A stretch of DNA of 64,000 nucleotides from Anaerolinea sp. (lineage in GTDB: Bacteria > Chloroflexota > Anaerolineae > Anaerolineales > Anaerolineaceae). The stretch's first letter is position 1, and every line of letters starts with the position of its first letter. Positions 1-6,674 of the stretch are shown here, one piece after another. The notes below the pieces were generated by a model that did no database searches, was not told the origin of the DNA, and saw only the letters and a program-made list of their open reading frames with translations. The DNA lies in the NCBI GenBank assembly GCA_029975965.1, contig JARKOV010000108.1:62001-126000 (forward strand), given 5' to 3'. The position numbers were made by a program, and so were the translations under genes.

Positions 1-36
1 ATGGTCGAGTGAGAGGCAGTGATACTGCCGAAGGCC

Positions 37-165
37 AGCTAACAAAGCGTGCAACCGACTGGTGGGATTCGTCCCGACTAACAGGCATTTTCCTATCCTT
101 GGCCTTTTTCTGGTTGGACGGTTTCGCCGTCCCCGCCCACCCGCAAGTAACGCTTGCCGTTGGGC
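37..165 (+). repeat. attC-like imperfect palindrome (element a)
   Basis: The element starts with AGCTAAC (37-43, close to the inverse core RYYYAAC) and ends with GTTGGGC (159-165, an exact match to the core GTTRRRY). Inside, AAGCGT (45-50) pairs with ACGCTT (150-155) and GGTGGG (61-66) pairs with CCCACC (136-141), while GGACGG/CCGTCC (116-132) makes an apical hairpin. This is the arrangement of integron attC sites, and the length (129 nt) is within their range. The orientation fits cassettes read on the plus strand. No integrase gene is visible. Confidence 0.5.
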
Positions 166-200
166 GGGCTTCAGACCTGCTGCAGAGGACAGACTGAATC

Positions 201-569
201 ATGCCCATCCTGAATATCGAGATTGTCGTGCATCCAGACGAGCACCTTAGCCCGGACCTTGCCACTGAGCTAGCCAGGCTCACCGGCGAGATCTTTGGAT
301 CCGCACCGGGCGGAACCTGGGTCAAAGTACACCTCATTGCCAGACAGCATTACGCGGAGAACAGCAGCTTGCCCCAGGATAGCAGCCCGGTCTTCGTATC
401 CGTTCTCAAGGCAAAACTGCCGCCTCCTCATTCGCTGCAAGCCGAAGTCACCCAGTTGACCGCGACGATTGCGCAGGTGTGCGGGCGCCCGATAGAGAAC
501 ATTCATATTATCTACTTACCTGAAGGTGTGGGGCGTGTCGCGTTTGGTGGCCAGATACTGTCTGGTTGA
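201..569 (+). CDS. Tautomerase (MIF/CHMI-like) family protein
   Basis: This encodes 122 residues beginning Met-Pro-Ile-Leu. In the tautomerase superfamily Met is removed and Pro-1 is the catalytic base. The length matches the two-repeat MIF/5-carboxymethyl-2-hydroxymuconate isomerase class rather than the 60-residue 4-oxalocrotonate class, and two beta-alpha-beta units are plausible (residues 1-60 and 65-122). It would catalyse keto-enol isomerisation of a small oxo acid in the cytoplasm; the substrate cannot be read. A GAGG about 12 bases upstream could be the ribosome site. The gene lies between two attC-like elements, as the sole gene of a possible cassette. The family call rests on the N-terminus and length. 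Confidence 0.65.
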   Translation: MPILNIEIVVHPDEHLSPDLATELARLTGEIFGSAPGGTWVKVHLIARQHYAENSSLPQDSSPVFVSVLKAKLPPPHSLQAEVTQLTATIAQVCGRPIENIHIIYLPEGVGRVAFGGQILSG

Positions 570-689
570 CCTATCCGCAGGGTGCCAGAGCAACGTCCGA
601 GCGGTGGCGTAGCACCCGGCGCTTGCTCAATTAGCGGACCGAGGACGTGCCAGGGTGGGCGGAGCAAAGGCCTTTACATTCACCGAGCC

Positions 690-750
690 GCCCAACACGG
701 GTTCAACTGACATTGCTCCGCATCGCGGCTGAACCCGAGCATCATTGGGC
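690..750 (+). repeat. attC-like imperfect palindrome (element b)
   Basis: The outer arms are GCCCAAC (690-696, an exact RYYYAAC) and ATTGGGC (744-750, one base from GTTRRRY). The inner arms GGGTTCA (699-705) and TGAACCC (730-736) are perfectly complementary. The unequal spacers between inner and outer arms (2 and 7 bases) resemble the asymmetry of attC sites. It lies 3' of the tautomerase gene and 5' of the acetyltransferase gene. Confidence 0.5.
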
Positions 751-783
751 TACAATCTGCCAGGTGGTCTTACACGATCGTCC

Positions 784-1371
784 ATGAATACCCATCTCCA
801 TGATTTGCCAACCGAATTCACTACCGAGCGCCTGCGTTTGCGGCGCTATCGCCCTGGAGACAGCGCCAAGTATTTTCACATGCTGTCCAAGAACTCTGAG
901 CACCTTTATGAATTCATGCCGCCCTTTTTGGTAAATGTGCGGGATGAAAAAGAGGTCCAATCGTGGTTTGATAAGCAGGACGCAGAATGGGACGCTCGTA
1001 ATCTTTTCATATTCGGGGCCTGGGATATGGCAACCGGTGTCTATGTTGGCGAGAGTTATCTTGCAAATCCCGATTGGGATGTGCCTCGGATTGAAGTGGG
1101 CTACTTCCTTGTCAGAGAATCTACCGGAAAAGGTTATGCGACCGAGGCTGCAAACGCCGCAATACGGTACGCCTTTGAACAACTGCGGGTCTTGCGGGTT
1201 GATCTGCGCTGCGCCGCAGACAACACCGCCAGTATTCGAGTGGCAAAACGTTGCGGCTTCACTTTAGAAGGAAGTTTTCGTCAGCATCATCGAAAAAAAG
1301 ATGGCACACTGGTAGATATGCTTTGGTATGGGCTCCTTCTTTCAGAGTGGCAGAACATGCAAAATCCATGA
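784..1371 (+). CDS. GNAT family N-acetyltransferase (RimJ/RimL type)
   Basis: This encodes 195 residues from the ATG at 784. An in-frame TTG at 745 falls inside element b, so it is not used here. The N-terminal part has the RimJ/RimL signature 'TERLRLRRYRPGD'. Motif A appears at about residues 105-125 with the acetyl-CoA loop R-E-S-T-G-K-G-Y-A, followed by 'N-T-A-S-I-R-V-A-K-R-C-G-F', the typical C-terminal half of the fold. It would transfer an acetyl group from acetyl-CoA to an amine; members act on ribosomal proteins, antibiotics or small molecules, and the substrate is unknown. Attachment-site-like palindromes flank it on both sides, and acetyltransferases are common integron cassette cargo. 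Confidence 0.88.
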   Translation: MNTHLHDLPTEFTTERLRLRRYRPGDSAKYFHMLSKNSEHLYEFMPPFLVNVRDEKEVQSWFDKQDAEWDARNLFIFGAWDMATGVYVGESYLANPDWDVPRIEVGYFLVRESTGKGYATEAANAAIRYAFEQLRVLRVDLRCAADNTASIRVAKRCGFTLEGSFRQHHRKKDGTLVDMLWYGLLLSEWQNMQNP

Positions 1372-1409
1372 TAACTTGATTGGCATTGTACTGGTATCGA
1401 TCAACCACC

Positions 1410-1476
1410 GCCCAACACAGCGCGCAGCGGACAATGTGGACCGCCGCTTCGCAAAGGGAACGTAAAACCGTTGGGC
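1410..1476 (+). repeat. attC-like imperfect palindrome (element c)
   Basis: It has both exact cores: GCCCAAC (1410-1416) and GTTGGGC (1470-1476). The inner arms GCGCAGCGG (1422-1430) and CCGCTTCGC (1444-1452) pair with one mismatch. This is the best match of the three elements to the attC consensus. It follows the acetyltransferase gene and precedes the phosphatase gene. Confidence 0.55.
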
Positions 1477-1513
1477 TGAATGCTATCCTCTTTTTGGTGG
1501 GGAGGTTTTACGG

Positions 1514-2188
1514 ATGAATGAGCGAATTCTCGCTTGGGACGGCTGTAAGAATGTTCGTGATCTGGGCGGCCTAAGGACTGGTGATGGCCGTACGACCCGT
1601 TTTGGGGTGATCGTTCGTTCGGATACCCCTGCCAGGCTCACAGCAGCGGGGTGGTCAGCGCTATATGCCTACGGTATCCGCACCATCATCACCTTGCGCA
1701 CGCATGGAATGACAGAAAACGAACTCGACTTCACCTTGCCGTATGCTGATATCGTCAACATCCAGGCAGAAATAGAGGATATTACGGACGAGGAATTTGT
1801 CCAAAAATGGGTGAACACCAATTTTTGGGGCACGCCTCTCTATTTTCGCGACACGCTGCAGCGTTGGCCGGAGCGACACGCAGCCGTCTTTTCTGCTGTT
1901 GCGCAAGCCCCAGGCGGCGTTCTTTTTCACTGCATCCGCGGGCACGACCGGACGGGCATTATTGCGCTGTTATTGCTCGGATTTGTGGGCGTTGTGCTGG
2001 ACGATATCGTTGCAGACTATGCGTTGAGCGCCGATCCTTATAGGGAGGAGATTCTTGCGCGCGAGAATTCATCTGTTCGAGATGCCATCTCTAACACCAT
2101 GGCTGGTTTTGACTTTGACGGCTATCTTCTTAAGGGAGGGGTGAGTCCGGATGAATTGTCAGCCGTTCGCCGGCGGTTTCTGGAATAG
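1514..2188 (+). CDS. Tyrosine-protein phosphatase-like protein (CX5R)
   Basis: This encodes 224 residues. The CX5R P-loop His-Cys-Ile-Arg-Gly-His-Asp-Arg-Thr-Gly is at residues 139-148 (nucleophile Cys140, phosphate-binding Arg146). The N-terminal 'N-V-R-D-L-G-G' followed by 'R-S-D' is typical of the bacterial Y_phosphatase3 group (LipA/MptpB-like), which dephosphorylates phosphotyrosine and sometimes phosphoinositides. There is no signal peptide, so it is likely cytoplasmic. The start is supported by GGGAGG at 1500-1505. It stands after the last attC-like element and before a strong terminator, with no further palindrome downstream. Confidence 0.85.
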   Translation: MNERILAWDGCKNVRDLGGLRTGDGRTTRFGVIVRSDTPARLTAAGWSALYAYGIRTIITLRTHGMTENELDFTLPYADIVNIQAEIEDITDEEFVQKWVNTNFWGTPLYFRDTLQRWPERHAAVFSAVAQAPGGVLFHCIRGHDRTGIIALLLLGFVGVVLDDIVADYALSADPYREEILARENSSVRDAISNTMAGFDFDGYLLKGGVSPDELSAVRRRFLE

Positions 2189-2282
2189 GTTGCCTGATCT
2201 GCTTGAAACGAACCGGCACCTCAATTACGGGCTTCTTTTACCTCTGGCTGAGCAGTTACATTAAGCGAAAGAAAAGAAACGG

Positions 2283-2310
2283 CGCTCTCCAGGTGGAGGG
2301 CGTTTTTTTT
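2283..2310 (+). terminator. Rho-independent terminator after the phosphatase gene
   Basis: An 8-bp stem (2283-2290 with 2295-2302, one G-T pair) with loop AGGT is followed by eight T residues. It ends the plus-strand transcript of the preceding genes. Confidence 0.9.
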
Positions 2311-2500
2311 GCCGGCGAATAGGACAAATGAGATAAAGAATAGTAAAATATAACCATACTCATGGCAGGTGGCATTTAAAAGACATCCATGCCTACCAGC
2401 GGTAACGCATGCCGCCAGTCAGCAGGCGATACTGTTTTGTCATGAAGATCACCTCACCAGTCACGCGATTATTCGCCCTGATCGGGGCGCAGGAGGCAAG

Positions 2501-2902
2501 ATGACCCTTTCCGTTTCGACACATTTGATGTTCTATGGCGCTGCGAGCGAGGCCATGGAGCTGTATCAATCCTTATTCGATGAATTTATGATCCAGGAAA
2601 TCCTTCCGTATGGGGATTCTGATGGAGAAATGGCCGGGAAAATTAAAATTGCGAAGGTGAAATTCGCGGATCAGGATTTGATCATTATCGATAGCCCGCC
2701 CGTGCATGATTTTACATTCACGCCGGCCATGTCACTGTTTGTCGATTTCGACGACACTGCCTACCTTGACCACGCGTTTGAGGTTCTTTCGAGCAGGGGG
2801 GTGGTTTTTATGCCTTTAGATAATTACGGGTTCAGCCCAAGATTTGGATGGGTGCAGGATCGCTTCGGGGTGTCCTGGCAGCTCAATCTGAAGCCGCAAT
2901 GA
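2501..2902 (+). CDS. VOC (PhnB/glyoxalase-like) family protein
   Basis: This encodes 133 residues. The start at 2501 is chosen because AGGAGG lies at 2491-2496; in-frame codons further upstream have no ribosome site. The sequence shows the PhnB-type pattern: 'THLMFYGAASEAMELYQSLF' at the N-terminus, a central 'PAMSLFVDFDD' strand, and a C-terminal 'FGWVQDRFGVSWQLN'. These small proteins adopt paired beta-alpha-beta-beta-beta units and form dimers; their function is usually unknown, although the fold includes glyoxalases and antibiotic-binding proteins. The gene appears monocistronic, with its own site and a terminator-like hairpin about 210 bases downstream. Confidence 0.85.
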   Translation: MTLSVSTHLMFYGAASEAMELYQSLFDEFMIQEILPYGDSDGEMAGKIKIAKVKFADQDLIIIDSPPVHDFTFTPAMSLFVDFDDTAYLDHAFEVLSSRGVVFMPLDNYGFSPRFGWVQDRFGVSWQLNLKPQ

Positions 2903-3335
2903 CGGGTTGGCCGCGTGAGATCAAAGTCAAGCTGACAACCGTTAAATCGTGGTTACAGCGCAACCTGGCGCTAGCTCCATCTCCTGCGATGGGTTGAGTA
3001 AAGAACGAGTTCATTACACCTCTCCTTCTCCAGGCGTTCCTGGGGGTGCCGCCCGACACGGCGAAAATGGCGGCCACCAATCTGGCAAGAGGAGCACGGC
3101 ATCGAAAAAGGCAACGCCTTCCAGATTCGGGAGGCGTTTTGCTTATGCTTGGCAATCACAACTTTGTATAATCATTAAGTGTGGGGTGTGAAAAAGTGGA
3201 TGTGATTGACCTCGCCGCGATAGACCTCCACCAGGCCATTTTCCTCGCCTGCCAAGCTGACATGTTCCCCAAACGCAAGCGGAGGGGTGGCCGACAGTTT
3301 GTAGATGTGGCTTCAGCCGGAGATGGAGTGTAGCT
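2903..3335. other. 433-bp region without a clear gene
   Basis: It holds a terminator-like hairpin (3113-3140), a TATAAT at 3167-3172, and a 46-codon minus-strand open stretch (3175-3312, no start) that reads like the end of a decayed protein gene. Nothing else was recognised. Confidence 0.5.
3113..3140 (+). terminator. Terminator-like hairpin
   Basis: A 10-bp stem (3113-3122 with 3129-3138, one T-G pair) has a 6-base loop, and its 3' arm runs into TTTT (3137-3140). It could end the VOC transcript, although it lies 211 bases beyond that stop codon. Confidence 0.65.
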
Positions 3336-3803
3336 ATGCGATCAAACCAAAGGGAAAATATTAAACAAAATATCGGATTCGCAATCATCCTCATTGCAGT
3401 TAGCCTGATCGGGATTTTCCAACTTCTCACTGGAAAATTCGAGGTGACCGCTGATGTCACCTCATATTTTCCCCTCGTCTCACCCGTCATTTTGCTGGTC
3501 GGAATATGGATTCTGGTGTCTTCGCTCGTGAAGCGTGGGCAGGCAAACGCTGTTGATCAGGCGGTTTCCAAAATCGAAGACGACGCCGAAGCCGTGGTGG
3601 GTCCGCCTCTTGCGAGCGATGAAACGCACTTCCTCGCCCTGCTCGCTGGTGGGATGTCTGATGAAGAAATCGCGCAGGAATCAGGCCAGTCTTTGAGCAG
3701 GGTGAAATCGATCCGCACAAAATTGTTTCACACATTTCAAGTCAACCGAGACGAAGATCTCGTTTGGGAAGCGCAGAAAAAGGGTTACCTTAAGAAACGA
3801 TAA
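3336..3803 (+). CDS. Membrane-anchored protein with C-terminal LuxR-like HTH
   Basis: This encodes 155 residues with an unusual layout. Two hydrophobic segments at about residues 13-31 and 45-64 are probable transmembrane helices joined by a short loop. A charged linker (66-93) leads to a C-terminal block (95-152) that resembles the GerE/LuxR DNA-binding domain: 'FLALLAGGMSDEEIAQESG', then 'SRVKSIRTKLFHTFQVN' and 'LVWEAQKKGYL', matching the scaffold, recognition and dimerisation helices. The HTH would face the cytoplasm if both termini do. No receiver or ligand domain is present. It could be a membrane-tethered transcription factor; DNA binding is inferred only. The downstream gene is a pseudogene, so context does not reveal its target. 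Confidence 0.7.
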   Translation: MRSNQRENIKQNIGFAIILIAVSLIGIFQLLTGKFEVTADVTSYFPLVSPVILLVGIWILVSSLVKRGQANAVDQAVSKIEDDAEAVVGPPLASDETHFLALLAGGMSDEEIAQESGQSLSRVKSIRTKLFHTFQVNRDEDLVWEAQKKGYLKKR

Positions 3804-3805
3804 GC

Positions 3806-4361
3806 TGCCTGACACCGGCCCTGGCGGCGGTGATGCGCTACCTGGGTCAGGAGGTCAGCGATGATTTTGTGACGGGTGTATCGGGGGCGCATTCAAGACG
3901 CTGTGGGGAATTCCCTGGTCGCCAGCCAATACAGACATGCTGGTGATCGGTGATGAACCGGTGCATCGGGCATTCGAGGCACTGGGATACCATGCTCTTT
4001 CCATCGACCGGGAGCATGCGGCAGATTCCGGGCCCAGGTGCTCACCAACGATGGCATCCCATGGCTAGAGATGAAACGTCGATGCGCGTCACGCTTCTTT
4101 AATGAGATGGCTGATCTCAAACTCCCTGGCGGAGAGGAACTGCTGCAAGCCGCCAATCTCTACCAGCAAGAAGCACAGGTGCTACAGCAAGCCACGAATA
4201 TCATGCCACTTTCTTACGCGCCTGAGCCTGACCACCTCAAACTGGCTGATGGCAAGTTCCGAGAGGAGATCGCCCCCTTTGCAAGAAAGGCGCGGATGGT
4301 GGAAGAACAGGCAGTGCTGCATCTCGAACAGGCATTCATACGGCTGGGTTTGCCTAATTAG
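3806..4361 (+). pseudogene. Decayed C39/BtrH-like (papain-fold) gene
   Basis: A coherent protein can be read only by changing frame twice. From 3806, 'CLTPALAAVMRYLGQEVSDD' continues to a 'GVSGA' motif near 3885, where a G-run marks the first shift. From 3889 the reading continues 'AFKTLWGIPWSPANTD' to about 4020. A third frame from about 4026 runs 'FRAQVLTNDGIPWLE' to the stop at 4361. The Cys plus 'GVSGAAF' arrangement resembles C39-like/BtrH N-terminal domains. The N-terminal coding region before the Cys is missing and the middle appears deleted. The last part (from 4038) has an ATG-less start and no ribosome site, so an intact 107-residue protein is unlikely. The family name is tentative; the frame breaks are clear. 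Confidence 0.7.
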
Positions 4362-5244
4362 CCGGGATTCCAATCGCCATGACTTCATACACCAGCGCGT
4401 ACGGATCCTCCGCATAATCGATCTCCGAGGGGACGATGCCGCCGGCTGATGCGCCGGGCTTGATCGCCAAATAACCGCTGCTGTCATCCCGGTCGACGAA
4501 GGCGCCGCTGATCGCCACTCCCACGTACCTGCCGCCGGCATCTCGGGCGATCACGCGCACCTCGAAAGATTGCAGCTCCTGCCCGCTGGTGTTCGCCAGG
4601 GTGAGCTCTGCGGCCGGCATGTCGCCGCCAAGATGCGCTTCTTCGAGCGAGAAAAACTCGCCCAGCGTCGCGTTCACCTCGGTTGTGTACGCCACGTCCT
4701 TAAACGGTTCGACCGGAGCCACCAGTTCCAGCGACTCCCAGGCTTGCTTTTCCAGCCCGGCGGTCCAAAAACACACGCAGGCCGAAAGCGCGGCGGTTTC
4801 GCCGGCCATGACCCAGGAGCCCTCCCAGATGTAAAAGAAAGGAGCGGTGTTGCGATACACCACATCTCCAGCGGCGTTGAGAAATTTGAGCTCGATCCCG
4901 TCCCTGATCAAACGAACCGGAAATGGGTTGGGGTTACGGAACAGCACTTCTACGTGCGTGTCGGTGTTCGCAGGATCGGCCAGGTTGGCGTATGGATACT
5001 CGGCCCACTCGACAATCTCCAGGTCCAGCACGGTCTCTTCCGGGGTGGGCGAAGGAACGACCGTGTGCGTTGGCGTGGGGGGAGGCGGGGTGGTCGTCGT
5101 GGTGGGGGTGGGCGCCAATGTTGTCGCCGTTGGCGACGGGGTGAGAGTGACTTCTGCGGGCACTGGAGAGGCGGGCGCGGACAGGCTGCTGCACCCGGAC
5201 TGAACGAGCATCAGGACGACCAGGCCAATCTTGAGCAAGCGCAT
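4354..5244 (-). CDS. Lipoprotein with Thr/Pro-rich linker, unknown function
   Basis: This encodes 296 residues. The start at 5244 gives a clean lipoprotein signal: MRLLK, a hydrophobic core, then V-Q-S-G-Cys18. Residues about 25-65 form a Thr/Pro-rich low-complexity linker, a habit of secreted proteins in Anaerolineae. The C-terminal 230 residues look like two beta-sandwich units: 'VLFRNPNPFPVRLI' and 'LTLANTSGQELQSFEVRVIA' resemble FxLYD/NEAT-like extracellular folds. It would sit anchored on the outer face of the membrane. No catalytic motif is visible. An in-frame ATG at 5340 would place 32 polar residues before the signal and was rejected. It converges with the preceding pseudogene, overlapping its last bases. 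Confidence 0.75.
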   Translation of the reverse strand: MRLLKIGLVVLMLVQSGCSSLSAPASPVPAEVTLTPSPTATTLAPTPTTTTTPPPPTPTHTVVPSPTPEETVLDLEIVEWAEYPYANLADPANTDTHVEVLFRNPNPFPVRLIRDGIELKFLNAAGDVVYRNTAPFFYIWEGSWVMAGETAALSACVCFWTAGLEKQAWESLELVAPVEPFKDVAYTTEVNATLGEFFSLEEAHLGGDMPAAELTLANTSGQELQSFEVRVIARDAGGRYVGVAISGAFVDRDDSSGYLAIKPGASAGGIVPSEIDYAEDPYALVYEVMAIGIPAN

Positions 5245-5412
5245 ATTCAACTCCCCGTTTGCGGCCCCGGCCGGCGTGCCATGGACGCCACGGGGACAGG
5301 CAGCAGGCCAATTATTGACTGTTATTATACATAAACTCATGTTATAGTCAATTCGGCAATGTGCTCACGGGCGCTCCACTCAAAAGCGCTTCCCAGTGAG
5401 GAGGAGGAGCAG

Positions 5413-6396
5413 ATGGCGATTCATTCACCCAAACGGAGCGTGCCGCCGCCAGGCAGAGCGGTTATCGCCTGGCTGCTCGATTCCGACCCGGCAATCCGCT
5501 GGCAGGTGATGCGGGACCTGGCCGGCGCGCCGGCGGAGGAAGTGGCTGACGAGCGCGCCCGGGTCGCGGAAGTGGGCTGGGGGGCCAGTCTGCTGGCCCT
5601 CCAGGGGGAGGACGGGCGCTGGGGCGGCGCGGCGTGGAACCGTGGCTGGGACTCCACCATGCACGTGCTGATGCTGCTGCGCGACTTCGGCCTCGACCCC
5701 GCGGGCGAAGCGGCACGCCGCGCGGTGGGGCGCGTCCGCGACCGCGTAACCTGGAAGGGTTGCGGTCCGCCGCAGTGCGACAACCATCCCTTCTTTGCCG
5801 GCGAGCTGGAGCCCTGCATCAACGGGCAGGTCGCGGCGGTCGGGGCTTATTTTGGTCAGGACGTGGGGGGCATCGTCGACCGCTTGCTCGCCGAGCAGTT
5901 GCCCGATGGCGGCTGGAACTGCGAGGCTGAGAACGGCTCGACCCGCTCGTCGTTCAACACCACCATCTGCGTGTTGGAAGCCTTGCTCGAGCACGAGCTG
6001 TGCGCCGGGAACAGCCCAGAGGTGACCGCGGCGCGCCTGCGCGGGCAGGAGTACCTCCTCGAGCGCCACCTCTTCCGCCGGCGGTCGACCGGCGAGGCGA
6101 TCGAGCGCGATCGCAAGGGCGGCGGCGCGTGGACCCGCTTCGCTTTCCCAACCTGGTGGCACTACGACGTGCTGCGCGGACTCGAATACCTGCGCCGGGC
6201 CGGTGTCGCGCCCGACGGGCGTGTGGCCGAAGCGATCCGGCTGGTCGCGGAGAAGCGCGGCGACGACGGCTTGTGGCCGCTGGAGGTTCGTTACCCCGGC
6301 GTGATGCCGGTCGAGCTGGATGAGGTTGAGGGGCAGCCCAGCCGGTGGATCACGCTGCGCGCCTTGCGCGTGCTGGACTGGTATGCAAGAGCTTAG
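5413..6396 (+). CDS. Squalene-cyclase-like (prenyltransferase/alpha-alpha barrel) repeat protein 1
   Basis: This encodes 327 residues, with GAGGAGG just before the ATG. It contains repeated QW-like motifs of the terpene-cyclase/prenyltransferase barrel: 'LALQGEDGRWGG' (about 62), 'LAEQLPDGGWNCE' (about 170) and 'EKRGDDGLWPLEV' (about 282), and ends with 'PSRWITLRALRVLDW'. The cyclase DxDD catalytic motif is absent and the length is half that of squalene-hopene cyclase, so cyclisation is not supported. A Cys-rich patch ('GCGPPQCDNHPFF', then 'EPCING') may bind metal. The protein is soluble and without a signal peptide. A paralogue lies at 60249-61253, and both are followed by a MalT-like regulator. 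The biochemical role is unknown. Confidence 0.75.
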   Translation: MAIHSPKRSVPPPGRAVIAWLLDSDPAIRWQVMRDLAGAPAEEVADERARVAEVGWGASLLALQGEDGRWGGAAWNRGWDSTMHVLMLLRDFGLDPAGEAARRAVGRVRDRVTWKGCGPPQCDNHPFFAGELEPCINGQVAAVGAYFGQDVGGIVDRLLAEQLPDGGWNCEAENGSTRSSFNTTICVLEALLEHELCAGNSPEVTAARLRGQEYLLERHLFRRRSTGEAIERDRKGGGAWTRFAFPTWWHYDVLRGLEYLRRAGVAPDGRVAEAIRLVAEKRGDDGLWPLEVRYPGVMPVELDEVEGQPSRWITLRALRVLDWYARA

Positions 6397-6523
6397 GACT
6401 GCGCCATCTGTGAAATCGAGCAGATCTGACCGTTCCGAGACACAGCCCGATGAAGTTAAAACACCGTTTCCTCTACCCAATCTTGAGGTTGGGCAGGGAA
6501 GGGAGCGAAGATGGAAGATTGAA

Positions 6524-6557
6524 GGTGTTTTCGCCGCTATTCGGCGGCGAAAACACC
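6524..6557. repeat. 14-bp perfect inverted repeat upstream of the MalT-like gene
   Basis: The arms 6524-6537 (GGTGTTTTCGCCGC) and 6544-6557 are perfectly complementary around a 6-base loop. Neither side has a long T-run, so it is not a classic terminator. It sits between the cyclase-like gene and the promoter of the regulator gene, and could be an RNA 3' end structure or an operator. Confidence 0.75.
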
Positions 6558-6639
6558 CTCAAAACTCCGTTAATGATCAGGGGGAGGGGCTGTCAGACAA
6601 TTCTTAGAGAAAACCATAGGGACGGGTCACGAGGAATTC

Positions 6640-6668
6640 TTTCAAATTCGGGTAGATGTTACTATAAT
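6640..6668 (+). promoter_or_regulatory. Promoter for a leaderless MalT-like mRNA
   Basis: There is an exact TATAAT at 6663-6668 and a weak -35 (TTTCAA, 6640-6645) with a 17-base spacer. The expected start, 6-7 bases past the -10, falls on the GTG at 6675, and no ribosome site precedes that GTG. Confidence 0.6.
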
Positions 6669-6674
6669 TCAATT

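Noticed and set aside
742..1182. Minus-strand frame opposite the acetyltransferase
   Set aside because: The plus strand has clear GNAT motifs; the antisense frame has none.
5425..6480. Long minus-strand open frame opposite the cyclase-like gene
   Set aside because: Low-complexity Arg/Ala/Pro composition, no ribosome site; the plus-strand frame has clear family motifs.
6450..6674. N-terminal extension of the first MalT-like regulator
   Set aside because: It runs through the hairpin and promoter, and the family begins at the residues following 6675.
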